In this document: in pieces, positions 44,059 to 53,190 of the stretch | Numbering within the stretch: position 1 is the stretch's first letter | Layout of the letters: each line of letters starts with the position of its first letter | Source: Bacteroidaceae bacterium | GTDB lineage: Bacteria > Bacteroidota > Bacteroidia > Bacteroidales > Bacteroidaceae | Assembly (NCBI GenBank): GCA_017469525.1 | Contig: JAFUGG010000013.1 | Coordinates: 1 to 64,000, forward strand | DNA length: 64,000 nt | Reading direction: 5' to 3' | Made by a program: the position numbers and the translations under genes | The notes under the pieces: model-generated | Seen by the model: only the letters and a program-made list of their open reading frames with translations | Told to the model about the DNA's origin: nothing | Databases searched by the model: none

Positions 44059-44581
44059 TGGTCGGGGGCAGTTTTCCCATTAATATTTATTGCTGTCCGG
44101 GGGAAATCGTGCTCACCTCATTTTATGTGCCTATCCATCTACTTTCCTGACGAAAAGCAGATAAAGGGGGCTTACCTTAAAGTCTTTCGCACCATCGGTG
44201 CTTTTCCTCGGACACCAATAAGATTAGTATCTGAAGGCGATGCACGGCGTCGAGTCTGCCGATGAACGATGGTTCTGCATCCGTTTTGCTTGTGCCTGAG
44301 ACTCTACACGATAGGGAGGAGGGTTTGCACATACATGTAGATGCAATTGCATGTACATGTATGTGCAATTGCATCTACATGTATGTGCAAACAAACCATG
44401 CTGCAACCTGGTGCATCCCGAAATGTAAAATTTTAGCTAAAGTGAACCTGCAAGCCAATAATTTTAACATTCTTTCTCCAATCCTCAACTAAATTTCATA
44501 TCTTTGTCTGCAGATAAAAATATGTTCGACTGATTCTTAGCAGATAACTGACAAACAATTAATAATATAAATTAAAAGTAT
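44059..44581. other. Intergenic region after the GH2 gene
   Basis: About 520 bp. It holds a weak GCCCCC/GGGGGC hairpin right at the GH2 end (44041-44069), a GCACC-ATC-GGTGC-TTTT terminator-like hairpin (44189-44205), the 22-bp-period palindrome at 44323-44392, and the -7 box of the next gene (TATCTTTG, 44499-44506). No gene is supported. Confidence 0.6.
44323..44392. repeat. 70-bp palindrome with 22-bp internal period
   Basis: Perfect 29-bp arms (44323-44351 and 44364-44392) around a 12-bp centre (44352-44363, itself partly self-complementary). It consists of three 22-bp units built on TGCAAT and ACATGT, and shares the core with the 14576-14649 palindrome 30 kb away. Confidence 0.85.
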
Positions 44582-45217
44582 ATGAACAAAAGATGTACTC
44601 TTTTACAGGTTGCCCTTCTGAGCATGGCTTCTAATGTGATGGGCGAAGAGCCCACCAATTTCTACATCATGGGTACGGGTATTCCAGATGCCTGGGATGC
44701 TACTACTGAGATGACGTTCAACGAGACTACTCAGGCCTTTGAGAACCAGTTGACGGTTGGAAAAGAAAAGGTTTATCTTCTTTTTGCGGATGCAGAGCCC
44801 CTCATCCCCAGTGGCACTTACTATGTGATGAATGCAAATGCGGGTTCTGTCATTAATGCCGAGGCTGGTATTGACGCTAAGGGTGCTCCCATCACCTTCA
44901 CCTTCGATGCTGCTGCTAAGACCTATACCATCACTGGTGCCGACATCTTCAATGGTAAGCAGTGGACCGTCGCCAACTTGTATGAGGATATGCCTGGCTT
45001 CTTTACTATCAGCACGGACGTTGATGGCACTCCGAACTACCTCAGTGTAGGAGAAAGTGCATTGGTACTCTCAGAGACTGTCAATGACAACGCTGTGGAT
45101 TGTTCTGGAGAAGACTTACTGGGAGGATATCGTCAACAGTACATACACTGTTGTTGGTACTGCGAACCTGACTGGTTCCGACTGGACCATCGAAGAGGCC
45201 AGCCAGATGAGGTATAA
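44582..45217 (+). pseudogene. N-terminal part of a frameshifted surface protein
   Basis: It starts MNKRCTLLQVALLSMASNVM (signal-like) and continues as a beta-rich secreted protein (NFYIMGTGIPDAWD, MNANAGSVINAEAG). The reading ends meaningfully at about VNDNA (45089-45091); after that the frame reads DCSGEDLLGGYRQQY and other nonsense to a stop at 45217. The next frame continues sensibly with LWIVLEKTYWEDIVNSTYTVVGTA (from 45093). A net change of one or two bases near 45089-45096 therefore splits one gene. The run is not a homopolymer, so a real mutation, or an assembly error, are both possible. Confidence 0.75.
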
Positions 45218-47234
45218 CGAGGAGACGAATCTCTTCGAGATTACCTTCAGCAACATCGCTGTCACCAACAGCAGCAAGCCCGAGTTCAAGGTTGTCAAGA
45301 CCCCCATGGAAGGTGAGAACATCTGGTATCCCACGGGTGGCAACTGGGTCATCACTCCAGAGTACATTGGCGGCGAGTACGAGTACGACATCACCATCAC
45401 CTTCGACCCGTCAGACTCCAAGAAGATTGGTGTTTCTGGTCTGAAGGTTGAAGACATCGTAATCAATCCCGAGAATGGTGCCGACATCTTCGAGGCATTG
45501 ATTCTCGCCGAGATGAACGTCAAGGTACGCAATATCAGCATCAACCTGGTGAAGAATGGTAACTACACCATCATCGGACCGCTCACTGCTTACGCTAACC
45601 TCGAGATTCAGGGCAATGGTGCCACCATCGATGCTTCCAGCCTAAACAACAACTTCATCCAGATGGCTACTACGGCCAATCCTGCTATAGAATATATCAG
45701 CATTCACAATGCTACTGTCAAGGGCTTGAAGAAGCCATTGTTCTACAGCACACAGACGGGCTACCTAATCAACTGGCTGACCATCGACAACTGCATCATC
45801 GAGATGGCTGCCAACGTCACCTCCGTCGACTTCACCAAGGGTAGCGTAGCACGCAACTTTAACATCGAGAACTCGAGCGTCTACGCTCCTACGGCTATCG
45901 CCAATTCGTTCTACAGCTCACAGAACGGACAGAAGCTTACCGAGTTTGATTCTGAGGGCACACGGACCTTCACCATCAAGAATTCTACCATGTACAATCT
46001 GGCTACTGGCAAGAACTTCTTCACACACCGTCAGAACAACCAGACATGGTTGGCTTACGACGTGCAGAACAATATCTTCGTGAACTGCGGCAAGAGCGGT
46101 CAGGTCATTAGGGGTATGAACGGTGGAGGTGTTGGCTCGAACCCCACCTGGATCATCAAGGGCAATGCCTTCAACTTCGACAATAGTGAGACTGGCGACA
46201 GAGAAGACAAGAGTGCTGGAGAGGAAACTGGTGACCCCGACGAGATTGTTCAGGAGAGCGTTGATGGTGTGGTGACTTTCTCCGATGCAGCCGGTGGCGA
46301 CTTCAGCGGCAATTTCTTGCTTGCCAAGGGGGCTACTGCTCCCAAAGTACTGGGCGACCCGCGTTGGGCGATTACCTTCCAGTCTCTCATCCCCAGTGAA
46401 TGCTATACCGAGTTCGACGAGGGCACAGGCACCCTGACCTACTACTATGACGGCTTGAAGGATTTCCGCAAAGGTATGACCGAGGTGTACGACCCTGCCA
46501 ACCATCCCCTGCGTTTCAACGACTACTATAATAAGATAGTGAAGGTCATCATCGATCCGTCGATGAGCGGTGCGTCCCTAACCTCGATGAAGAACATGTT
46601 CTACGGCGGCCTCTGCACCTCGCCTGTCAGGTTCCAGAGCCTCTCCGCCCTGACGAGCATAGAAGGACTGGAGAACCTCAACACGGAGACAGTGACGGAC
46701 ATGAGCGGCATGTTCACCATGTGCCAGTTGCTGACGGAACTCGACCTCAGCACCTTCAATACATCAAACGTGACCACCATGAATGCCATGTTCAGCACCT
46801 GCTCCAACCTGCAGCAGATCAACGTATCGTCGTTCGACGTAACGAACATAACAGACTTTGGCTATATGTTCAACGCCTGCTCGAAGCTACAGACCATCTA
46901 TTGCTCGGGCGACTGGAGCACGGGCAGTGCCAAGTCGGGCAGCATGTTCACCGACTACACGGCCCTCATCGGTGGCAAGGGCACGACCTTCGATGCTGCA
47001 CACCGCGACAAGTCCTATGCCCGCCTCGATGGCGGCACGGAGAACCCTGGCTATTTCACAGCCGTCGAGAAGGGTGACGTGAACAACGACGGTGTGGTGG
47101 ACATAGCTGACGTAGTGGCTGTGCTGAACACCATGGCATCCGATGCCGATAATCCTTCTGCCGACGTCAATGCCGACAACGTGGTGGACATAGCTGACGT
47201 TGTAGCCGTCCTAAACATCATGGCAGGGCAGTAA
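45057..47234 (+). CDS. C-terminal part of the frameshifted surface protein (DUF4957-like, BspA-like repeats, dockerin-like end)
   Basis: The true reading begins at about 45093. Seen in order: a beta domain with TGSDWTIEEASQMRYNE; a parallel beta-helix region (about 45460-46180) resembling DUF4957, with IEIQGNGATIDASS-like turns; BspA-type 25-residue leucine-rich repeats near the end (MSGMFTMCQLLTELDLSTFN, ATFSTCSNLQQINVSSFD-like, each with LTxLDLSxFNTSNVT); and two calcium-binding dockerin-like repeats (DVNNDGVVDIADVVAVLN, DVNADNVVDIADVVAVLN). It is a surface protein, perhaps polysaccharide- or host-binding. The ATG at 45057 lies in the overlap and is unlikely to be a natural start. Confidence 0.8.
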   Translation: MHWYSQRLSMTTLWIVLEKTYWEDIVNSTYTVVGTANLTGSDWTIEEASQMRYNEETNLFEITFSNIAVTNSSKPEFKVVKTPMEGENIWYPTGGNWVITPEYIGGEYEYDITITFDPSDSKKIGVSGLKVEDIVINPENGADIFEALILAEMNVKVRNISINLVKNGNYTIIGPLTAYANLEIQGNGATIDASSLNNNFIQMATTANPAIEYISIHNATVKGLKKPLFYSTQTGYLINWLTIDNCIIEMAANVTSVDFTKGSVARNFNIENSSVYAPTAIANSFYSSQNGQKLTEFDSEGTRTFTIKNSTMYNLATGKNFFTHRQNNQTWLAYDVQNNIFVNCGKSGQVIRGMNGGGVGSNPTWIIKGNAFNFDNSETGDREDKSAGEETGDPDEIVQESVDGVVTFSDAAGGDFSGNFLLAKGATAPKVLGDPRWAITFQSLIPSECYTEFDEGTGTLTYYYDGLKDFRKGMTEVYDPANHPLRFNDYYNKIVKVIIDPSMSGASLTSMKNMFYGGLCTSPVRFQSLSALTSIEGLENLNTETVTDMSGMFTMCQLLTELDLSTFNTSNVTTMNAMFSTCSNLQQINVSSFDVTNITDFGYMFNACSKLQTIYCSGDWSTGSAKSGSMFTDYTALIGGKGTTFDAAHRDKSYARLDGGTENPGYFTAVEKGDVNNDGVVDIADVVAVLNTMASDADNPSADVNADNVVDIADVVAVLNIMAGQ

Positions 47235-47248
47235 CAGGAATTAAGTAC

Positions 47249-47292
47249 AAAAGTAAAGGGCAACATCCATCAGGATGCTGCCCTTTACTTTT
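47249..47292. terminator. Bidirectional terminator
   Basis: AAAAGTAAAGGG (47249-47260) pairs perfectly with CCCTTTACTTTT (47281-47292); the stem continues CAACATCC/GGATGCTG with one mismatch around a 4-nt loop. T-rich on both strands, it ends the surface-protein gene and gdhA. Confidence 0.9.
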
Positions 47293-47293
47293 G

Positions 47294-47333
47294 ACTTCGT
47301 CGAACTCTTAGACAATGCCTTGCGCGAGCATTG
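47294..47333. repeat. Duplicated 3' end of gdhA
   Basis: Forty bases (ACTTCGTCGA, then TTAGACAATGCCTTGCGCGAGCATTGCC) repeat the stop codon and last nine codons of gdhA plus flanking sequence, about 50 bp downstream of the real copy (47345-47391). It is a short segmental duplication. Confidence 0.85.
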
Positions 47334-47363
47334 CCCGAAAAGACCTTGACTTCGTCGAGTTTC

Positions 47364-48701
47364 TTAGACAATGCCTTGCGCGAGCATTGCCTTGGCGACC
47401 TTCATGAAGCCCGCGATGTTGGCTCCTTTCACGTAGTTGACGTAGTCGCCTTCCTTGCCGTACTTGACGCACTGGGCGTGGATGCCTGACATGATTTGAT
47501 GCAGGCGTTTGTCCACTTCCTCGGCCGACCAGGAGAGGCGCATGGAGTTCTGTGTCATCTCGAGGCCGGAGGTGGCCACGCCACCTGCATTGACGGCCTT
47601 GCCGGGAGCAAAGAGCTGACGGGTGGCAATGAACTTCTCGGCTGCCTCGGCCGTGCAGCCCATGTTGCTGACCTCAGCTACGCATAGCGGCTTGTTTGCA
47701 AGTATCTTGTCGGCATCTTCGCCGTTCAGCTCGTTTTGTGTGGCGCAGGGCAGATAGATGTCGGCCTTCTGCTCCCATGGCTTCTTGCCCTCGAAGAAGG
47801 TTGAGCCTGGGAACTTGTCTGCATAGGGCTGGCAGATGTCGTTGCCGCTGGCACGAAGCTCAAGCATGTATTCAATCTTATCGTCGTCGAGGCCTGCCGG
47901 GTCGTAGATATAGCCGTCAGGACCTGAGATGGTGATGACCTTTGCTCCGAGTTCTGTTGCTTTCTTTGCAGCGCCCCAAGCCACGTTGCCGAAGCCGGAG
48001 AGGGCCACCGTCTTTCCCTTGATGTCGAGGCCGTGAGTCTGCATCATCTGGTTGACGAAATAGAGAGCTCCGAAGCCTGTTGCCTCGGGACGAAGGATGC
48101 TTCCTCCCCATTCGAGGCCTTTGCCGGTAAGGGTTGCGGCATGGAACTGCGTGGTGAGTTTCTTGTACATGCCGAAGAGGTAGCCAATCTCTCTGCCGCC
48201 TACGCCGATGTCGCCAGCGGGAACGTCCACGTCGGGACCGATGTACTTGAACAGCTCGCTCATAAAGGCCCCGCAGAAGCGCATGATTTCGGCGTCGCTC
48301 TTACCGCGCGGGGAGAAGTCGCTGCCGCCTTTGCCTCCGCCCATGGGCAGGGTGGTGAGGGCATTCTTGAAGGTCTGCTCGAAGCCGAGGAATTTCAGGA
48401 TGCTGAGGTTGACGGATGCATGGAAGCGCAGGCCGCCCTTATAGGGACCGATGGCGCTGTTGAACTGAACGCGATAGCCGAGGTTGACTTGTACCTCGCC
48501 CTTGTCGTCCACCCAGGGCACACGGAAGGTGATGATGCGTTCGGGCTCGACGAGGCGCTCAATGATTTTGGCCTTCTCGAACTCGGGGTGTTGGTTGTAA
48601 ACGTCTTTGATGCTGTCCAGCACTTCGCGGACAGCTTGAAGATACTCTCTTTCGCCTGGATGCTTCTGCTCCAGACCTTGCATGATTTTCTCTACATTCA
48701 T
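47364..48701 (-). CDS. gdhA: NADP-specific glutamate dehydrogenase (GdhA)
   Basis: Interconverts 2-oxoglutarate and ammonia with glutamate, the main ammonia-assimilating step in Bacteroidetes. It has the usual 445-aa length. Motifs: PYKGGLRFHASVNLSILKFL, PMGGGKGGSDFSPRGKSD with the catalytic lysine region, VDVPAGDIGVGGREIGY and the NADP fold ALSGFGNVAWGAAKKA. The last codons are partly duplicated downstream (47294-47333). An 8-bp repeat (CGTTATTA type, 48723-48752) lies in its leader, between it and nadE. It is often regulated by ammonia; no specific site was recognised. Confidence 0.96.
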   Translation of the reverse strand: MNVEKIMQGLEQKHPGEREYLQAVREVLDSIKDVYNQHPEFEKAKIIERLVEPERIITFRVPWVDDKGEVQVNLGYRVQFNSAIGPYKGGLRFHASVNLSILKFLGFEQTFKNALTTLPMGGGKGGSDFSPRGKSDAEIMRFCGAFMSELFKYIGPDVDVPAGDIGVGGREIGYLFGMYKKLTTQFHAATLTGKGLEWGGSILRPEATGFGALYFVNQMMQTHGLDIKGKTVALSGFGNVAWGAAKKATELGAKVITISGPDGYIYDPAGLDDDKIEYMLELRASGNDICQPYADKFPGSTFFEGKKPWEQKADIYLPCATQNELNGEDADKILANKPLCVAEVSNMGCTAEAAEKFIATRQLFAPGKAVNAGGVATSGLEMTQNSMRLSWSAEEVDKRLHQIMSGIHAQCVKYGKEGDYVNYVKGANIAGFMKVAKAMLAQGIV

Positions 48702-48722
48702 GGTGTTAGTTGTAAGTTTTTT

Positions 48723-48752
48723 GTCGTTATTACGTTATTACGTTACTACGTT
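48723..48752. repeat. 8-bp microsatellite upstream of gdhA
   Basis: CGTTATTA / CGTTATTA / CGTTACTA / CGTTTT in tandem between nadE and gdhA, similar in period and composition to the TTATAACG repeat at 18328-18372. Confidence 0.7.
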
Positions 48753-48763
48753 TTCGGGTGTGA

Positions 48764-50698
48764 TTAGCCCAGTTCGTCGCATTCCTTGAGCCAGAGTGAT
48801 GCAGAGGCATCGCTTGGCATTCGCCAGTCTCCTCTGGGGCTGAGGCTGCAGCTGCCCACTTTCGGTCCGTCGGGCAGGCAGCTGCGCTTGAACTGCCCTG
48901 AGAAGAAGCGGCGGCAGAAGGTCTTAAGCCATTTGCGGATGGTGGCATCGTCGTACGTCTGGCCGAAGGCTTGCCGGGCAAGCAGATAAATCTTTGCCGG
49001 ACGGAAGCCCCAGCGCAGGAGGTAGTAGAGGAAGAAGTCGTGCAGCTCGTACGGGCCAACGAGGTCTTCGGTCTTCTGGGTGATGTTGCCTTGCTCGTCG
49101 GCAGGGATGAGCTCGGGCGAGATGGGTGTCTCCACGATGTCGAGGAGCGTCTGCCGTGTGCTTTCGTCCTTTGTCCTTTCGGCAATCCAGCTGACGAGAT
49201 GTTTGACGAGAGTCTTGGGCACGGAAGCGTTTACACCATACATCGACATGTGGTCGCCGTTGTAGGTGGCCCATCCAAGCGCCAGCTCGCTAAGGTCGCC
49301 TGTGCCCACGACGAAGCCGTTCATCTGGTTGGCGGCGTCCATGAGGATCTGTGTCCGTTCGCGAGCCTGACTGTTCTCGTAGGTTGTGTCGCGCTTCTCT
49401 ATGTCGTGACCGATGTCGTTGAAGTGCTGGATGCAGGCCTCCTTGATGCTAATCTCGCGGATGGTGATGCCGAGCAACTTCATGAGGTTGACGGCGTTTG
49501 TGTAGGTGCGGTCTGTCGTGCCAAACCCGGGCATGGTGATGCCTACGATGCCGCGGCGGTTCAGGTCAAGCTTGTCGAAGGTTCCCACGCAGACGAGCAA
49601 GGCGAGCGTTGAGTCCAGTCCGCCGCTGATGCCCACGACGACGGTTTCTGCACCGGTGTGCTTGATGCGCTTAGCCAAGCCTTCGGTCTGGATGTCGAAT
49701 ATCTCTTGGCAGTATTCGTCGAGCTTCTTGCCTGTAGGAACAAAGGGATGCGGGTCGATGTGGCGTGTCAGCGAGAATGGTCTGGCTGGAACGCGTTCTG
49801 TGTCAACTGTCTGCCACTTGCTTTCTGCCAGCGTCCATTCTGCCTGACATGCTGCGAAGGTTGTGTTCCTCCGTCGCTCGGCACGGAGTCTGTCCACGTC
49901 AATCTCAGCCTCGAGCATCTGTGGCGTCAGCTGGTGGCGTTTTGCCTCGGCGATGAGTGTGCCGTTCTCGTAGATGAGAGCCTTGCCGCCGAACACTACA
50001 TCCTGTGAACTCTCGCCGAAGCCGCATGCGCTATAGACGTAGCCACAAGTGCAGCGGGCGCTCTGCTGCGAGAGGAGATTCTGCAGGTAAGTGTATTTGC
50101 CGACGAGGTCGTTGTCGGCGCTGAGGTTGAAGATGATGTCAGCTCCCTGAAGTGCAAGCATAGAGCTTGGCGGAACGGGAGCCCAGAGGTCTTCGCATAT
50201 CTCAACTCCAAACATGCACGAAGGCGTCGAGAAGAGTAGGTGAGTGCTCACCTTGACCTGCTGACCGCAGATGAGTACTGTGCCTTCGGGCACGTCGGCA
50301 CCGCTCTGGAACCATCGTCGCTCGTAGAATTCCCTGTAGTTTGGCAGGAAAGTTTTTGGCACAAGTCCCAGTATCTTGCCTCGTTGCACGACAGCTGCGC
50401 AGTTGAGCAGAGTGCCGCGATAAGCTACGGGCAGACCTACGATGCTGATGATGTTGAGGCTGCGTGTGTTGTTCATCAAGTGGATGAGTGCCATTTCAGC
50501 TTCGTCGAGCAGGAGTTGCTGCCCGAAGAGGTCGCTGCAGGAATAGCCTGTCAGCGATAGTTCCGGCAGGCAAATGATTTCGATTCCCTTGCCCTCGGCT
50601 TGAATGATGAGCGACTCTATTTGTTCCACATTGTACTGCGGGTCAGCAACCTTTACCGAAGGAATGGCCGAAGCCACTTTGACAAATCCGTGATTCAT
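48764..50698 (-). CDS. nadE: Glutamine-dependent NAD+ synthetase (NadE)
   Basis: Amidates deamido-NAD to NAD+ using glutamine, in the cytoplasm. The 644-aa protein has an N-terminal nitrilase-type amidotransferase domain (Glu in [10 protein letters not shown], Lys in [11 protein letters not shown], catalytic Cys168 in GVEICEDLW) and a C-terminal synthetase domain with P-loop GISGGLDST (near 355-362) and [12 protein letters not shown]. The preceding region has a -7 box TAACTTTG (50744-50751, minus strand). It is read leftward towards gdhA across a 62-bp gap with octamer repeats; co-transcription is possible. Confidence 0.96.
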   Translation of the reverse strand: MNHGFVKVASAIPSVKVADPQYNVEQIESLIIQAEGKGIEIICLPELSLTGYSCSDLFGQQLLLDEAEMALIHLMNNTRSLNIISIVGLPVAYRGTLLNCAAVVQRGKILGLVPKTFLPNYREFYERRWFQSGADVPEGTVLICGQQVKVSTHLLFSTPSCMFGVEICEDLWAPVPPSSMLALQGADIIFNLSADNDLVGKYTYLQNLLSQQSARCTCGYVYSACGFGESSQDVVFGGKALIYENGTLIAEAKRHQLTPQMLEAEIDVDRLRAERRRNTTFAACQAEWTLAESKWQTVDTERVPARPFSLTRHIDPHPFVPTGKKLDEYCQEIFDIQTEGLAKRIKHTGAETVVVGISGGLDSTLALLVCVGTFDKLDLNRRGIVGITMPGFGTTDRTYTNAVNLMKLLGITIREISIKEACIQHFNDIGHDIEKRDTTYENSQARERTQILMDAANQMNGFVVGTGDLSELALGWATYNGDHMSMYGVNASVPKTLVKHLVSWIAERTKDESTRQTLLDIVETPISPELIPADEQGNITQKTEDLVGPYELHDFFLYYLLRWGFRPAKIYLLARQAFGQTYDDATIRKWLKTFCRRFFSGQFKRSCLPDGPKVGSCSLSPRGDWRMPSDASASLWLKECDELG

Positions 50699-50743
50699 CT
50701 TGTTTATTTACTGTTTGACGATTTACAATCTATTATTTGCACG

Positions 50744-50751
50744 CAAAGTTA
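50744..50751 (-). promoter_or_regulatory. -7 box for nadE
   Basis: TAACTTTG on the minus strand, 45 bp before the nadE ATG; no clear -33 TTTG at 19-21 bp. Confidence 0.5.
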
Positions 50752-51033
50752 CGAAATATAATTGAAAGAAAGAAGCGAAAAGGAAAAATAATTGAGAAAA
50801 GAAGGAAAAAGAATGTATGTGCCCGCACGGGCAATTCTTATCGTAAAGAAGAGAAAATTGACTCGTTTTCCACTCTGGCTTCTCACGAGAACTTCTCAAA
50901 CTTCACACGAGAACTTCTCAAACTTCACACGAGAACTTGAAAACGGACACCTGTGGTGTTTGCTGAAATCATACGTAAATGCCACATTCTTTGCAAACAA
51001 TTTGTCGGATTAATATATAGGATATTACAGTAT
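50752..51033. other. Intergenic region between nadE and htpG, with a 22-bp array
   Basis: Purine-rich sequence (GAAAGAAAGAAG..., 50763-50810), then the 22-bp-period array at 50882-50945. No gene is supported; the whole gap between nadE and htpG is about 430 bp. Confidence 0.6.
50882..50945. repeat. 22-bp tandem array, CACGAGAACTTCTCAAACTT family
   Basis: Two full units and most of a third, period exactly 22 (starts 50882, 50904, 50926), with the GAGAACTTCTC dyad in each. The unit resembles CACTGCAGAACTTTGCAAACTT-type units at 61865-61952. Confidence 0.85.
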
Positions 51034-51090
51034 AAAAAAAAGAGCCGATATATCTTCCCTGCGCATGACCGCAGGGAAGACACATCGGCT
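51034..51090 (-). terminator. Terminator of the clpC-htpG operon
   Basis: Nested stems AGCCGAT/ATCGGCT (51043-51049, 51084-51090) and CTTCCCTGCG/CGCAGGGAAG (51054-51063, 51070-51079), followed on the minus strand by a run of Ts (51034-51041). Confidence 0.85.
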
Positions 51091-51129
51091 TCTATTCGGG
51101 GTGTAGCTTGTTATGCGATACCGGATGAC

Positions 51130-53187
51130 TTATTTGCCTTGCATTACTTCCACGCTGCGTTTGACGAAACGGGTGAGGGCTTCGCCTTTGAGGAGGCCGT
51201 TCTGCAAGAGGGCAAGGTCGATGAGTTGGTGGACACGTTCGTTCTTCTCTGCATAGCCTTTGAGCACGTCGTCGCGCTTCTGTTGCTCAGCTCGGATGTC
51301 TTCGCCGCACTTCTTCAGGTCGTCCTTCTCTTCCTGCGTAATCTCTTCGGGCTTCTTCTTGTCCTGTTCCTGTCGAAGCACGGCTTGGCGTGCATTGAGG
51401 CCACGCAACTCTGCCTCGATGGGCTTGAGGGCTTCTTCGGTCTGCTTCTCGCAATCCTCGAGGACTTCGCGGATGAGCGGCGAGTCAGTGTTGAGCACGA
51501 TGTTGTACATGTCGGGCATTTCGCCATAGAAAGCCATTCCTGGCTGCAAGCGTGCCATCTCCTTCATGCGGCGCATGTACTCGCTCTGTGTCATCATGAC
51601 GGGCAGACTGTCCTCGCCAAGTGCCTGAGCCTCGACATTGAAGTCCATCTTCTCTGTCTTGGGCGCTTGCGAACGGAAGACAATGGAGAGCTTGTCCGAG
51701 CGTTCTGCCTCGAGCTTCTCGCGCTGCGTCTCTTCCTTCTGAATGAGGCGGTCGATGACGTCGGCATCAACACGCGTGAATGTCGTCTTCTCGAGCTTGC
51801 GTTCAAGCAAGCCGACGAGCGGTGCATCGAGCTGTCCGTTCATCAGCAGAACGTTGTAACCCTTCTGTTTGGCTGCGTCGATGTAGGTGTATTGCGCGTC
51901 CGCATCGTTTGCATAAAGGTAGACGAGCTGCCCGTCCTTGTTTGTCTGCTGGTCCTTGATGAGTGCCTGGTACTCATCAAGCGTGTAGTGCTTGCCATCG
52001 GTATCCTTCAGCAGGAAGTACGTCTTTGCCTTGTCGAAGTAGTCCTCTTCGGTGAGCAGTCCGTAGTGGATGAATATCTTGATGTCGTCCCACTTCTTCT
52101 CGAAGTCCTCGCGTTCGTTCTTGAAGATGGAGGCCAGTCGGTCGTTCACCTTCTTCGTGATGTAGGAACTTATCTTCTTGACGTTGGCATCGCTCTGGAG
52201 GTAGCTTCTGCTGACGTTCAAGGGAATGTCTGGCGAGTCGATGACACCATGCAGCAAGGTCAGGAACTCGGGCACGATGCCCTCCACAGCGTCGGTTACG
52301 AAGACTTGGTTGCAATAGAGTTGTATCTTGTTGCGCTGGATGTCGAGGTTGTTCTTTATCTTCGGGAAGTAGAGGATGCCTGTCAGGTTGAACGGGTAAT
52401 CGACGTTGAGGTGAATCCAGAAGAGTGGCTCGTCGGCCATCGGGAAGAGATGGCGATAGAACTCCTTGTAGTCCTCGTCCTTAAGGTCGGCAGGCTTCTT
52501 GGCCCAAAGCGGCTCTACATTATTTATTATATTGTCCTCTTCAGTATCCACCTGCTTGCCGTCCTTCCATTCGGTCTTCTTTCCGAAAGCGATGGGTACG
52601 GGCAGGAAGTGGCAGTACTTGCGTAGGAGGCCTTCCATCTTGTCCTTTTCGAGGAACTCCAGGCAATCGTCGTCGAGGTGCATCACGATGTCTGTGCCGC
52701 GTTCTGCCTTCTCTGTCTCTTCGAGGGTAAAGCTTGGACTTCCGTCGCACGTCCACTTCACGGCAGGCGCGTCCTGATAGCTCTTCGTAATGATATCGAC
52801 TTGCTTGCTGACCATAAAGGACGAGTAGAAGCCCAGACCGAAGTGTCCGATGATGGCGTTGGCGTCGTCCTTGTACTTGTCGAGGAAGTCGTTTGCACCC
52901 GAGAAGGCAATCTGATTGATGTACCTCTCGATTTCGTCGGCCGTCATTCCGATGCCGTTATCGCTAACGGTAATAGTCTTGGCGTCCTTGTCGATGCTGA
53001 CGCGAACCTTCAGTTCACCCATCTCGCCTTTGAAGTCGCCCTTGCCTGCCAGCGTCTTGAGCTTCTGTGTGGCATCGACGGCATTGCTGACGATTTCGCG
53101 AATAAAGATTTCGTGGTCGCTATAGAGGAACTTTTTGATGACGGGGAAGATATTCTCGGTTGTAACCCCGATGTTACCTTGTTTCAT
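51130..53187 (-). CDS. htpG: Molecular chaperone HtpG (Hsp90)
   Basis: ATP-dependent cytoplasmic chaperone, 685 aa. The N-terminal GHKL ATPase fold shows EIFIREIVSNAVDATQ, DNGIGMTADE and GHFGLGFYSSFMV; the middle domain has EDYKEFYRHLF and YCNQVFVTD; the C-terminal dimerisation domain completes the family length. It starts 3 bp after clpC, so both heat-shock/proteostasis genes share the promoter at 55791-55821. The segment between the N and middle domains lacks the long charged linker of eukaryotic Hsp90, as in other bacteria. Confidence 0.96.
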   Translation of the reverse strand: MKQGNIGVTTENIFPVIKKFLYSDHEIFIREIVSNAVDATQKLKTLAGKGDFKGEMGELKVRVSIDKDAKTITVSDNGIGMTADEIERYINQIAFSGANDFLDKYKDDANAIIGHFGLGFYSSFMVSKQVDIITKSYQDAPAVKWTCDGSPSFTLEETEKAERGTDIVMHLDDDCLEFLEKDKMEGLLRKYCHFLPVPIAFGKKTEWKDGKQVDTEEDNIINNVEPLWAKKPADLKDEDYKEFYRHLFPMADEPLFWIHLNVDYPFNLTGILYFPKIKNNLDIQRNKIQLYCNQVFVTDAVEGIVPEFLTLLHGVIDSPDIPLNVSRSYLQSDANVKKISSYITKKVNDRLASIFKNEREDFEKKWDDIKIFIHYGLLTEEDYFDKAKTYFLLKDTDGKHYTLDEYQALIKDQQTNKDGQLVYLYANDADAQYTYIDAAKQKGYNVLLMNGQLDAPLVGLLERKLEKTTFTRVDADVIDRLIQKEETQREKLEAERSDKLSIVFRSQAPKTEKMDFNVEAQALGEDSLPVMMTQSEYMRRMKEMARLQPGMAFYGEMPDMYNIVLNTDSPLIREVLEDCEKQTEEALKPIEAELRGLNARQAVLRQEQDKKKPEEITQEEKDDLKKCGEDIRAEQQKRDDVLKGYAEKNERVHQLIDLALLQNGLLKGEALTRFVKRSVEVMQGK

Positions 53188-53190
53188 ATT

